Assembly (NCBI RefSeq): GCF_000248075.1
Contig: NZ_BAFB01000230.1
Coordinates: forward strand, 1-64,000
From: Gordonia otitidis NBRC 100426
GTDB taxonomy: Bacteria; Actinomycetota; Actinomycetes; Mycobacteriales; Mycobacteriaceae
DNA length: 64,000 nt
Reading direction: 5' to 3'
The notes beneath the pieces were generated by a model. That model had not been told where the DNA came from, ran no database searches, and saw only the letters and a list, made by a program, of their open reading frames with translations. Both the position numbers and the translations under genes were made by a program. Shown here piece after piece: positions 17,471 through 27,000 of this stretch (within the stretch, counting starts at the first letter, position 1; every line of letters starts with the position of its first letter).

Positions 17471-18874
17471 GTGACCAGGATCGTGATCATCGGCGGTGGC
17501 CCCGCCGGATACGAGGCTGCGCTGGTCGCGGCAGCCTACGGAGCCGACGTCACGTTGATCGACTCCGATGGGGTCGGCGGTGCATGTGTCCTGTGGGACT
17601 GCGTCCCGTCGAAGACCTTCATCGCGTCGACCGGTATCCGCACCGAGGTTCGACGCGCCGTCGACCTCGGCATCAACCTGCGTACCGACGACGCCCTGGT
17701 GACCCTGCCGCAGATCCACCAGCGCGTGCGCGACCTCGCGTTCGCGCAGTCGGCCGACATCCGCGACCGGTTGCTCAGCGAGGGCGTGACCCTGGTGTCG
17801 GGCTACGCCTCGCTGGAGGAGACCCATCCCGGGATCGCGTCGCATCGGGTCGTGGCCACGCTCGCCGACGGCAGCACCGAGCACTACGACGGCGATGTCG
17901 TCCTCATCGCCACCGGCGCCTCGCCGCGCATCCTGCCCGACGCGGTTCCCGACGGTGAGCGCATCCTGACCTGGCGGCAGCTCTACGACCTCGAGAAGCT
18001 TCCCGAACATCTCGTCGTCGTCGGTTCGGGTGTGACAGGCGCCGAATTCGTGCACGCATACACCGAGCTCGGTGTGAAGGTGACGCTCGTGTCGAGCCGT
18101 GATCGGGTGTTGCCCGGAGAGGACGAGGACGCCGCCCTCGTGCTCGAGGACGCACTCGCCGAACGCGGCGTCGAATTGGTCAAGCATGCGCGCGCCGACA
18201 AGGTCGAACGCACCGGAGGCTCTGTCACCGTCCACCTCGCCGACGGCCGCACGGTCACCGGATCGCACGTCCTGATGACCGTCGGTTCGGTGCCCAACAC
18301 CTCGAAGATCGGTCTCGATCGTGCCGGCGTCGCAACCGACAAGGGTGGCTACATCACGGTCGATCGCGTATCGCGAACGTCGGTACCGGGCATCTACGCC
18401 GCGGGCGACTGCACGGGTCTGTTCCCGCTGGCCTCCGTCGCTGCGATGCAGGGCCGTATCGCGATGTACCACTCCCTCGGTGAGGGTGTGAGTCCGATCA
18501 AGCTGAAAACCGTTGCGTCTGCGATCTTCACGCGTCCCGAGATCGCCACCGTCGGTGTCTCCCAGCAGGCGATCGACGCCGGTGAGTATCCGGCGCGCAC
18601 GGTGATGCTGCCGCTGTCGACCAACCCGCGCGCGAAGATGAGCGGTCTGCGGCGCGGGTTCGTCAAGATCTTCTGTCGCCCCGCGACCGGCGTGGTGATC
18701 GGCGGTGTGGTCGTCGCGCCGACGGCGTCGGAGCTGATCCTGCCCATCGCGCTGGCCGTCCAGAACAAGCTCACCGTGAGTGATCTCGCGCAGACTCTGT
18801 CCGTGTATCCCTCCCTGTCGGGGTCGATCACCGAGGCCGCGCGCCAGCTGGTCCGCCACGACGACCTGGACTGA
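17471..18874 (+). CDS. lpdA: LpdA-type flavoprotein disulfide reductase homolog
   Basis: The 467-residue protein starts at GTG 17471 with AGGAG 8 bases upstream. It has an N-terminal FAD Rossmann motif (VIIGGGPAGYEAA), a second NAD(P) motif (VVVGSGVTGAEF), a second FAD motif (GIYAAGDCTG) and a C-terminal interface domain. The redox pair is Cys39 and Cys44 in GGACVLWDCVPSK. The catalytic His-Glu pair of true lipoamide dehydrogenases is absent: the C-terminal segment reads SVYPSLSGSITE. It is the counterpart of Rv3303c, reported to act as an NAD(P)H quinone reductase, and is probably not a lipoamide dehydrogenase of the PDH complex. Confidence 0.9.
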   Translation: MTRIVIIGGGPAGYEAALVAAAYGADVTLIDSDGVGGACVLWDCVPSKTFIASTGIRTEVRRAVDLGINLRTDDALVTLPQIHQRVRDLAFAQSADIRDRLLSEGVTLVSGYASLEETHPGIASHRVVATLADGSTEHYDGDVVLIATGASPRILPDAVPDGERILTWRQLYDLEKLPEHLVVVGSGVTGAEFVHAYTELGVKVTLVSSRDRVLPGEDEDAALVLEDALAERGVELVKHARADKVERTGGSVTVHLADGRTVTGSHVLMTVGSVPNTSKIGLDRAGVATDKGGYITVDRVSRTSVPGIYAAGDCTGLFPLASVAAMQGRIAMYHSLGEGVSPIKLKTVASAIFTRPEIATVGVSQQAIDAGEYPARTVMLPLSTNPRAKMSGLRRGFVKIFCRPATGVVIGGVVVAPTASELILPIALAVQNKLTVSDLAQTLSVYPSLSGSITEAARQLVRHDDLD

Positions 18875-19000
18875 TCAGCCCCGGCGGCGGCGCGCTCACT
18901 TCGAGGTAGTGCACAGCCGCGTTCGACGGACGCCGATCGCCGTGACGCCACGGTAGGGTTTCGGCCAGATCGAGGCGACGGGTGAACGGGGAGGGGCCGC

Positions 19001-20440
19001 GTGAGCAGTCCACTGTACGAGGGACCCCACGTGCGTCCCGAAGCGGAGGACACCACGTGGAAAGCCCAAGCGCTCATGCCCTCGGGTGCCAACGCGACGA
19101 GCGGCGGACGAACCGATTGGTCGTCGATGAGCATCGCCGACATCCTCGCGAAGATCTCGGGCATGACCGACAGCTCGGCCAGTGGTGATGCGAACGCCAT
19201 CAAGGCTGCGCTCGCCGCCGTCGAGAGAGTCGTGCAGAGCCTGACCGCGACCTTTGGTGACGACCCGATGCGTGGGCTCGCTGCTGACGGCAGTCGTACC
19301 GCAGGCGCCGGTGTCGGGCGAGACATTGCAGCTGCAGCCGAATCCGTACGGCCGGCGATCGACGCACTCGAACAGGCCCAGGCCGTGCTCACCAACACCT
19401 CGCAGCAGCGGGGTGTCGTCAGCGGGATCGCAGTGCAGATGCGTGCGCGACCGGAGGACGCCGCACAGCTACGTTCACGGGTCGCTTCGTTGATGGAGAG
19501 CGTGTACACGACCCCGATGGTCGACGTCCAGACGTGGCTTCCCGAACTGCCGGGTGCTGCCTCGGATTCGCCCGGTGCCGGTGATGCAGGTCAGAGTGTG
19601 ATCCCGAGCATGGGTGGTCGGTCGGGTCGCACCCAGGCGGTAGGGATCAGCGAATCCGACCAGGGTGGATGGCCATCGGGTCCGAGTTCCGCCGAGAGCG
19701 CGACCCCGGTGTCGACGCCTACGACTTCCACTCGCGGCACCGCCGGTCAGGCACCGGTCGGCTCGCGCGGTGGTTCAGCGCAGACGAGCGGTGATGCCGC
19801 TGGTTCCGGCGCAGAGGGGCTGACCCGGGGTGGGCTCGGCACGGCCGACGCCACCGGGCTGCGGCGCACCGCGGGCTCCGACCGCGACGGGACGAGCAGC
19901 CGTCACGCCGCCGACGGCACGGAGTCGGGGAGGTCGGGTTCGGTGGTCGCGGGCGAGGCCATCGACCACGGAAGTTCGGCAGGAGCTGAGGATGGCAGCG
20001 GTGGCGGCGGGAATCCGGTGAACTCGGCGACGCCACCCTGGGGTGCGACTGTGCTCCCTGGAGCGGGTACTGGCCCGTCGGCACCGGGCACGTCGGCGAC
20101 TCCGGCGTCCGCTCCTGCCGTGAGACCGGGTCCGCACACGGGGATTCCGCCGACGACCGGTGCCGGCGCGCGCGACCGGGGCGACAACAAGCATCAGTCG
20201 GCTCGTTATCTGAACACCCGCGAGCACGGCGAGGAGATCGTCGGCGACCTGCCGCTCGTCGGCCCACCGGTGATCGGCGACTGGAGTCCGCAATCGATGC
20301 CCCCGCGCGACCCCGGGTCCGACACCAGCGCTGCAGAGCCGAACGTCGGCGCGGTACGTGCCGACGGACGCTCCGATGCGGACCGGTCACACGCCGAGAG
20401 ATCAGATCCGAAAGACAAGACCAGGGGCGACGGGCGATGA
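19001..20440 (+). CDS. PPE/EspB-like helical protein with long low-complexity tail
   Basis: The protein has 479 residues from GTG 19001, which has GGGGAGGGG just upstream. Residues about 40-190 are predicted helical, with the segment LRSRVASLMESVYTTPMVDVQTWLPELPG, reminiscent of the end of WXG/PPE-like substrate domains. From residue 190 on it is disordered: Gly, Ser, Ala, Thr and Pro make up most of it, as in ESX substrates such as EspB or EspK. No signal peptide and no membrane helix are seen. The C-terminus is polar (DKTRGDGR). Its stop overlaps the next gene (ATGA). The pair sits between lpdA and glpD, where M. tuberculosis has nothing. The ESX assignment is tentative. Confidence 0.7.
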   Translation: MSSPLYEGPHVRPEAEDTTWKAQALMPSGANATSGGRTDWSSMSIADILAKISGMTDSSASGDANAIKAALAAVERVVQSLTATFGDDPMRGLAADGSRTAGAGVGRDIAAAAESVRPAIDALEQAQAVLTNTSQQRGVVSGIAVQMRARPEDAAQLRSRVASLMESVYTTPMVDVQTWLPELPGAASDSPGAGDAGQSVIPSMGGRSGRTQAVGISESDQGGWPSGPSSAESATPVSTPTTSTRGTAGQAPVGSRGGSAQTSGDAAGSGAEGLTRGGLGTADATGLRRTAGSDRDGTSSRHAADGTESGRSGSVVAGEAIDHGSSAGAEDGSGGGGNPVNSATPPWGATVLPGAGTGPSAPGTSATPASAPAVRPGPHTGIPPTTGAGARDRGDNKHQSARYLNTREHGEEIVGDLPLVGPPVIGDWSPQSMPPRDPGSDTSAAEPNVGAVRADGRSDADRSHAERSDPKDKTRGDGR

Positions 20441-20877
20441 CCACCGCATCGGGTCGGATCGGCCGGTTGTCGGCGGACGTCCGAAGTCTCACCGACCGCA
20501 TCCCCGACGACGATGTCGACGACTGTCTGGGACGTCTCGCCCTCGTCGTCATCGACGTCAGCGACATCGGTGCGTGCGACCCGGTGCGCGACGCGCTGGC
20601 GCAATGGCAGACCTCACGGCGGGTGTCGGTGGACACGCGCAGACGGCTCGAGGCACTGATGGTGCAGCGCGATGTCGACGGATTCGCCGCTCACCGGTCC
20701 TCTGATGTGACCACACAGCGTGCGCACTTTCGTGCTGCACGCGGATTGACTTGTCTGGCAGTCATATTCGATTCCGACGCCGCTGTCCGCTATCGCCTGA
20801 GAGAAGCGGTGTACGAGGCCTCGGCCGCTCTGGGTGGCGGCGCGGGTGTCGTCGCGGTACTGACCGAGTTCGCGTGA
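20437..20877 (+). CDS. Hypothetical protein paired with the PPE/EspB-like gene
   Basis: The 146-residue protein starts at an ATG within the stop of the preceding gene (ATGA), so it is translationally coupled to it. It has a mixed alpha/beta appearance: an acidic stretch (TDRIPDDDVDDCLG), a hydrophobic strand (LALVVIDVSDI), and a C-terminal strand (GVVAVLTEFA). No signal peptide, membrane helix or known motif is seen. Tight coupling suggests it acts with the upstream product, for example as a chaperone or regulator, but there is no direct evidence. Confidence 0.65.
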   Translation: MTTASGRIGRLSADVRSLTDRIPDDDVDDCLGRLALVVIDVSDIGACDPVRDALAQWQTSRRVSVDTRRRLEALMVQRDVDGFAAHRSSDVTTQRAHFRAARGLTCLAVIFDSDAAVRYRLREAVYEASAALGGGAGVVAVLTEFA

Positions 20878-20950
20878 CCTGACACCCCTGACCGCTCGCA
20901 CCGCAGGAATGCCCGGTGCATGTCGGATGTCTCGATTACGCTCGGCTGTC

Positions 20951-22693
20951 ATGGAGACGGAGTTCGATCCGGACCGACCCGCCGACCTGGGGCCGCTCTA
21001 CCGCGAGCAGGCGTGGCGTCGGATGGGTGCCGAACAGTTCGACATCGTGGTGATCGGCGGCGGTGTCGTGGGCGTCGGTGCTGCGCTCGACGCCGCCACG
21101 CGGGGTCTGCGGGTGGCTCTCGTCGAGGCACGCGACATCGCGTCCGGCACGTCGAGCAGATCGTCGAAGATGTTCCACGGCGGACTGCGCTACCTCGAAC
21201 AGCTTGAATTCGGCCTGGTCAGAGAGGCACTCCACGAGCGGGAACTCTCGCTGAGTCTGCTCGCACCTCATCTGGTCAAACCACTACCGTTTCTCTATCC
21301 GCTGACACACCGCGTGTGGGAGCGCCCATACGTTGCCGCTGGAATCTTCCTCTACGACACGATGGGCGGCGCCAAGTCGGTGCCCGGACAGCAGCACGTG
21401 ACCCGCTCCGGTGCACTCCGCGTCGCCCCCGCACTCAAGCGTGACTCGCTCATCGGGGGTATCCGCTACTACGACACCGTCGTCGACGATGCGCGGCACA
21501 GTTTGACCGTCGCACGGACCGCAGCCAATTATGGGGCCGTCGTCCGCACGTCGACGCAGGTCGTCGGTTTTCTCCGCGACGCCGACCGCATCATGGGTGT
21601 GCGTGTGCGCGACACCGAGAACGGCGAGACCACCGAGATCAGAGCGCATTGCGTCATCAACGCGGCAGGCGTGTGGACCGACGAGGTCCGGGCACTGTCC
21701 AAGCAGCGGGGACGCTTCTCGGTACGTGCGTCGAAGGGCGTCCACATCGTGGTGCCGCGTGACCGCATTGTCAGCGAAACCGCCATCATCCTGCGCACCG
21801 CGACATCGGTCCTGTTCGTGATCCCGTGGGAGACGCATTGGATCATCGGGACCACCGACACCGACTGGCACCTCGACCTCGCGCACCCGGCCGCCACCCG
21901 TAAGGACATCGACTATCTCCTCGAGCGGGTCAACGAGGTGCTCGTGACGCCGTTGAGTCACGACGACATCGAGGGTGTGTATGCAGGGCTGCGTCCGCTG
22001 CTGGCGGGCGAGGACGAGGCGACGTCGAAACTCTCCCGGGAACATGCCGTGGCCGTGGTCGCGCCGGGACTCGTGTCGATCGCAGGCGGCAAGTACACGA
22101 CGTACCGGGTGATGGCTGCCGACGCGGTCGACGCCTGTGTCGACTTCATCCCGACCCGGGTCGCGCCATCGATCACCGAGCGGGTCCCGCTGATCGGTGC
22201 GGACGGCTACTTCGCGCTGATCAACCAGTGTGAGTCGCTCGGCGAGAAGTACGGGTTACACCCCTACCGCGTCCGCCGACTGCTCAACCGGTACGGCTCG
22301 CTGATCGACGAGGTCTTGTCCTACGCCGCCGACGATCCTTCGCTGTTGCGGCCGCTGGCCGCCGCTCCGCAGTATCTGCGGGTCGAGGTCGTCTATGCGG
22401 CCATCGACGAGGCCGCGCTGCATCTCGAGGACGTCCTGGCCCGCCGAACGCGGATCTCGATCGAATACGCGCACCGCGGCGTCGACTGCGCACAGGAGGT
22501 CGCCGACCTGATCGCGCCGATACTCGGGTGGGACCGCGACAAGGTCGACTTCGAGGTCAGCACCTACCGGGCGCGCGTCGAGGCCGAGGTCGCCTCGCAA
22601 CAGCAGCCAGACGACGAATCGGCCGACGCCCTGCGCGCGGCGGCCCCGGAGTCGCGCGTCGACATCCTGGAACCCGTCCCGGTGCCAGAGTGA
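20951..22693 (+). CDS. glpD: Glycerol-3-phosphate dehydrogenase, FAD-dependent
   Basis: The 580-residue protein starts at ATG 20951. FAD motif VVIGGGVVGVGAALDAATRG is near residue 35, and the family motifs SSRSSKMFHGGLRYLEQ and VSIAGGKYTTYR are present. The C-terminal GlpO-type domain of about 130 residues follows. It oxidises glycerol-3-phosphate to dihydroxyacetone phosphate at the membrane and reduces menaquinone. It corresponds to GlpD2 (Rv3302c). The spacer to the preceding gene is 73 bases. Confidence 0.96.
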   Translation: METEFDPDRPADLGPLYREQAWRRMGAEQFDIVVIGGGVVGVGAALDAATRGLRVALVEARDIASGTSSRSSKMFHGGLRYLEQLEFGLVREALHERELSLSLLAPHLVKPLPFLYPLTHRVWERPYVAAGIFLYDTMGGAKSVPGQQHVTRSGALRVAPALKRDSLIGGIRYYDTVVDDARHSLTVARTAANYGAVVRTSTQVVGFLRDADRIMGVRVRDTENGETTEIRAHCVINAAGVWTDEVRALSKQRGRFSVRASKGVHIVVPRDRIVSETAIILRTATSVLFVIPWETHWIIGTTDTDWHLDLAHPAATRKDIDYLLERVNEVLVTPLSHDDIEGVYAGLRPLLAGEDEATSKLSREHAVAVVAPGLVSIAGGKYTTYRVMAADAVDACVDFIPTRVAPSITERVPLIGADGYFALINQCESLGEKYGLHPYRVRRLLNRYGSLIDEVLSYAADDPSLLRPLAAAPQYLRVEVVYAAIDEAALHLEDVLARRTRISIEYAHRGVDCAQEVADLIAPILGWDRDKVDFEVSTYRARVEAEVASQQQPDDESADALRAAAPESRVDILEPVPVPE

Positions 22694-22774
22694 TTGCGCC
22701 TTCGACAGGACCAAATGCTCCTAGCGGCGTAACGTCGGCGGCGCGACAATGGACTCATGAGCAGAGGAGAAGTC

Positions 22775-23197
22775 ATGGTGGACAATCCCATTCAGGAGCT
22801 TTCCGCGGACGAGGCATGGGCACTGCTCGCAACCTCCGATGTCGGTCGGATCGCATTGAGCGTCGGCGGACAGCCCGACATCTTCCCCATCAACTACTAC
22901 GCGGGTGACGGACGTGTGCTCATGCGCACCGCGGAGGGCACCAAGCTCGCCGAACTCGCCGTCAACGGCAAGGTTGCCTTCGAGGCCGATGCGTACGACG
23001 CCGACGGCGGCTGGAGCGTCGTGGTGAAGGGGAGCGCCCGTGTGTTGAGCACGGGTGCCGAGATCGCGAAGGCCGACGAAGCCCCGCTGCGACCGCTGAT
23101 CCCGACGCTGAAGTACAACTACATCGAGATCGTGCCGGACGAGATCAGCGCGCGTCGCTTCGAGTTCGGTCCTGAGCCGGAGCGCTACCCGGTCTGA
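22775..23197 (+). CDS. Pyridoxamine 5'-phosphate oxidase family protein
   Basis: The ATG at 22775 is preferred because GAGGAG lies five bases upstream; an ATG at 22757 would add six residues. The product has 140 residues with the split-barrel flavin fold: LSADEAWALLATSDVGRIALSVGGQPDIFPINY (quoted in part) is typical of the first strands, and GKVAFEADAYD and SVVVKGSARVL of the core. Members bind FMN, F420 or heme; this type is often annotated as a general stress or PNPOx-like protein. It does not look like true PdxH. A hairpin follows the stop. Confidence 0.85.
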   Translation: MVDNPIQELSADEAWALLATSDVGRIALSVGGQPDIFPINYYAGDGRVLMRTAEGTKLAELAVNGKVAFEADAYDADGGWSVVVKGSARVLSTGAEIAKADEAPLRPLIPTLKYNYIEIVPDEISARRFEFGPEPERYPV

Positions 23198-23203
23198 GGG
23201 GCT

Positions 23204-23221
23204 CCGGAGAGTCGGCTCCGG
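23204..23221. terminator. Hairpin between convergent PNPOx-like gene and nei
   Basis: CCGGAG, a 6-base loop and CTCCGG form a GC-rich stem 7 bp past the stop of the PNPOx-like gene and about 60 bp past the nei stop. No T-run follows. It may act as a two-way terminator. Confidence 0.5.
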
Positions 23222-23280
23222 CAACGCTGCTGATTCAGCGCTGGTCAGTCACCGTGCAGACTCCTCGGGTCGCCCATCCC

Positions 23281-24093
23281 TCAACGCTGGCAGTTGGGGC
23301 AGTAGTAGACGACGCGATCCTCACTCGTCGATTCGGGGCGGTCGGACCAGAATTCGCGGGCGATCAGTGTCCCGCATCGGCGACAGGGTGCTCCGATCCT
23401 GCCGTACACCCAGGTGCGGGCGTTGTGCGCGGTCCGTCCGGTTGTTGTTCTGGCTGTTCGTAACCGATTGGCCCACAACATCTTCCGACAGAGTTCGACG
23501 AGCGGCGGCACGTCCACGTCTGCGACGGTCCGGTCCGGTCGGACGCCCCGCAGAAAGCACGCTTCGCAACGGTAGACGTTGCCGACTCCCGCCATGAGGC
23601 GTTGATCGAGGAGCGCTTCTCCGATCGCGGTCGTCGGCTGTGCTTCGATGTTCGCCACGGCCAGCGAGGCGTCGAAGTCGTCGGCGAGCAGATCGGGGCC
23701 GAGGTAGTCGAGGTCGGCGCGCGCGCGGGGAAGCAGTTCGAGCACCCCGAGGTCGAATCCGACAGCTTCGTAACCGTTCGCCCGCAGAATGATTCGCGCC
23801 TGATGTGCCGGCCGTCGCCACCTGGTGCCGATGCGGTGTACATGCCACGCGCCCTCCATTTTGAGATGGCTGTGGATACTCACCCCCTCAGATGTCGGCG
23901 TCGCGCTTCCGGCGACAGAAGCCACATCGATCAGCAGGTGCTTGCCGCGTGAACGGACGCCGGTCACGACTCCGCCGGTGAGATCGGTGGTGGCCAGCGA
24001 CGGGATGCGGAAGTCTGTGCGCTCGAGCGTGTTGCCTTCGAGTGCACGGCGCAATCGGTCAGCGGCCTGATAGACCGTGTCGCCTTCAGGCAT
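23281..24093 (-). CDS. nei: DNA glycosylase / AP lyase, endonuclease VIII
   Basis: The 270-residue protein starts at ATG 24093, giving the mature N-terminus PEGDTVYQAADRL with the catalytic Pro and Glu of the Fpg/Nei family. The helix-two-turn-helix motif is LLDQRLMAGVGNVYRCEACF, and the C-terminal zinc finger is CRRCGTLI...YYCPNCQR. It removes oxidised bases and nicks the strand. The start overlaps the end of lhr by 8 bases, so the two repair genes form an operon, as with Rv3297-Rv3296. Confidence 0.95.
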   Translation of the reverse strand: MPEGDTVYQAADRLRRALEGNTLERTDFRIPSLATTDLTGGVVTGVRSRGKHLLIDVASVAGSATPTSEGVSIHSHLKMEGAWHVHRIGTRWRRPAHQARIILRANGYEAVGFDLGVLELLPRARADLDYLGPDLLADDFDASLAVANIEAQPTTAIGEALLDQRLMAGVGNVYRCEACFLRGVRPDRTVADVDVPPLVELCRKMLWANRLRTARTTTGRTAHNARTWVYGRIGAPCRRCGTLIAREFWSDRPESTSEDRVVYYCPNCQR

Positions 24094-27000
24094 GGTGTCC
24101 GTAGCGGATTCGTAGTCCGCGCGGTGTGGTCGCGAAGCCCGCACCGACGAGAACCGGCTGCAGTTCGGAGCGCAGCGCGTTGACGCCGTCGATCGAATCG
24201 ATGGTCAGCCGTGCGACGCGTCCGGCCCGCACCACCCCGGTGAGGGAGGCTGCCATGGCCTCGAGCGATGCGGTGTCGTCACTGAAGGTCAGGACCGTCT
24301 TCCCGCCGCGCTCGACGAAAGCCACGAGTGCCCCCTCGACCAGGCACACCAGGGCTCCCGGCTTGCGGCCCGGTCGGTGGCCTCCGGCACCTGCTGCGGT
24401 ATCCGGCCAGGGCAGCGCTGCTCCGTAGGGATTGGCCGGGTCGGTCGCCGCCAGCACGACAGCGGTGTCGGGGGCACGGTGACTGCCCGGAACGTCGTCG
24501 GTGAGAGCGTGTCGCCGCAGTTGGTCGATCGTGGAGGTTCCGGCGAACTGCGCCCCGCCCAGACCGTCGACGAAGTAGCCGCGGCGCACCTGGCCGGTGT
24601 CTTCGAAGACGTTGAGCGCCTTGTAGATCCGGGCGAACCCGCCGACGACGTCCTCGGCCATCACGCTGCCGCGGGTGACCACTCCGTACCGTGCCAGCAG
24701 CAATTCGCACAACGCCTGCGTGGCGACGGTCGTTTCGAGCAGCGAACCCGGCGTCGCGAACCAACGACCCGTCGCCGTCGAGGGGGTCGTCGACGCACCG
24801 GTCTGCGACAACAGATGCCGGGTACTGAGTCGTCCGGGGCGGAGCCGGGGTGCTTGCCCGCGGGAACGGTGCGCGGGTGTCGCCCGGCTCGACGACGAGG
24901 TCCGACGCGGGGCGAGAACCGCCCGAACGGGCGCGAACGAATCGTTGCTGACGTGCCCGGCCCAGACGAGATCCCACAGCGCATCCTCGATCTGCTGCCG
25001 CGTGACGGTCGCGGATTCCGTCGACGTCGCGTCGAGCAACTGCGCGAATCGTAGGCCACCTCCCGACGAGAATGCCTCGAGCAGCCCGGTGTGCACAGGG
25101 GTGGTATCGATCTCGACGTCGGCGGGTAGGAACAGCGGAGCGAGGTCGGCGTGGAAGAAACTGATCCAGCCGTCCGACGATCCGATGCGACCGTGTCCGG
25201 CCCACATGAAGTCTCCGCTGGAGAGCAGTTCGTCGAGCATCGCCGGCTGATAGTCGCTGATCCGGGCAGGCAGGATCAACGACTCTGCCGCCGACGCGGG
25301 GATGAGGTGGCCCGCCAACTGATCGAGAACGACTGCCAGGCCGTCGACTCCCGTGAGTCGCTCTCCATCGGTCACGTGTTGCCACGCGCCGAGGAATCGG
25401 GAGAGGGTGGGGCCGTCGACGGGCGCGATCTCGGCGCGGCTGGCCGCCAATGACCCGCGCCGGATCGCGGAGAGGACCTCACTGTGGCACCACTGCGTCG
25501 TCCACGTCGGTGAGCCGTCGGGGTTGTCGGAGGTCGCGGGCAGGAAGTCGCCCTCGACCACCTTGCGGTCGGCGGCGAGTCGGATCAGGGTGTCGCGCAC
25601 CACCGCCGGTGCCATCCCGATCGACTCGGCGGCCTCGTCGACGGTGAACGGGCCGTGTGTGCGGGCGTAGCGGTGGACGAGGTCGCCGACCGGATCGGCG
25701 ACCGACTCGGTGAACGCGGCCGGAACCCCGAGCGGCGCGGGGACGCCCAGTCCGTCGCGCAGGCGCGCGGTGTCTTCGATGGCGGCCCAGAGAGGCACCC
25801 CGCGGATGGCGACCGAGATGATCGAGCCCTGGCGGTGCAGCGAGTTGAGCACATCGAGCGCGGGCGGGCCGTCGTCGCCGCGCCGATAGCGCAGCGCCAC
25901 CTCGTCGGTGGTGAGCGGGCCGAGCCAGCGCAGCAGGTCGACGACGTCCTCGGCATCGCGTGCCTTGCGGTGGTCGTCGAGTCGCTGGAGACGCGCGGTG
26001 ACCTCGGCGATGACACCGGGGTCGAGCAGTTCGCGGAGATCGACTCGGCCCAGAAGCTGGGCGAGAAGCGCGGTGTCGAGCGAGAGCGCCGCGGCACGCC
26101 GTTCCGCGAGCGGGGCGTCGTCGTTGTACATGAACGCGCCGACGTAGCCGAACAGCAACGACGCCGCGAACGGCGACGGGCTCGGCGTCTCTACCTCGGT
26201 CAGCCGCACCCGGCGCGAGCGTATGCGCGTGAGGAGATCGGTGAGCGAGGGGAGGTCGTAGACATCCTGCAGGCATTCGCGGACGGTCTCGAGGATGATC
26301 GGGAAATCGGGAAACTGCGATGCGACGGAGAGTAATTGGGCGCTGCGCTGACGTTGCTGCCATAGCGGGGCACGTCTGCCGGGATCACGTCGGGGCAGGA
26401 GCAGCGCACGTGCCGCGCATTCTCGGAAACGTGATGCGAACATCGAGGAATCGGCCAGTGCGTCGGTGACCATCTGCTCGATCTCGTCGGGATCGATGAC
26501 GAATACGTCGGCGCCGGGCGGATTGTCGTCGGTGTCGGGAAGGCGCACGATGATGCCGTCGTCGGACGCGGTGACCGCTCCGTCGAGTCCGAGGGTTGCC
26601 TGCAGGCGTGCCGAGATCGCCGACGCCCAGGGGGCGTGCACACGTAAGCCGTACGGGGAGTGCAGGATCAGCCGCCAGTCGCCGAGTTCGTCGCGGAATC
26701 GCTCGACGACGAGTGTGCGGTCGGTGGGGACGTGGCCGGTGGCCTCGCGCTGCTCGGAGATGATCGATGCCAGGTTGTCGCGGGCGTAGCCGCTCAGGCC
26801 GAGTTCCGTTGCTCGGCGGTCGAGTTCGGCTTCGTCGGTGAGGGAGCCGACGAACTTGCCGATGGCGGCACCGAGTTCGGCAGGACGTCCCTGGGCGTCA
26901 CCGATCCAGAACGGGAGTCTGCCCGGCTGGCCGAAGGCAGGCGACACGAGGACGCGGTCGTGCGTGATGTCCTCGATCCGCCAACTCGTCGCACCGAGCG

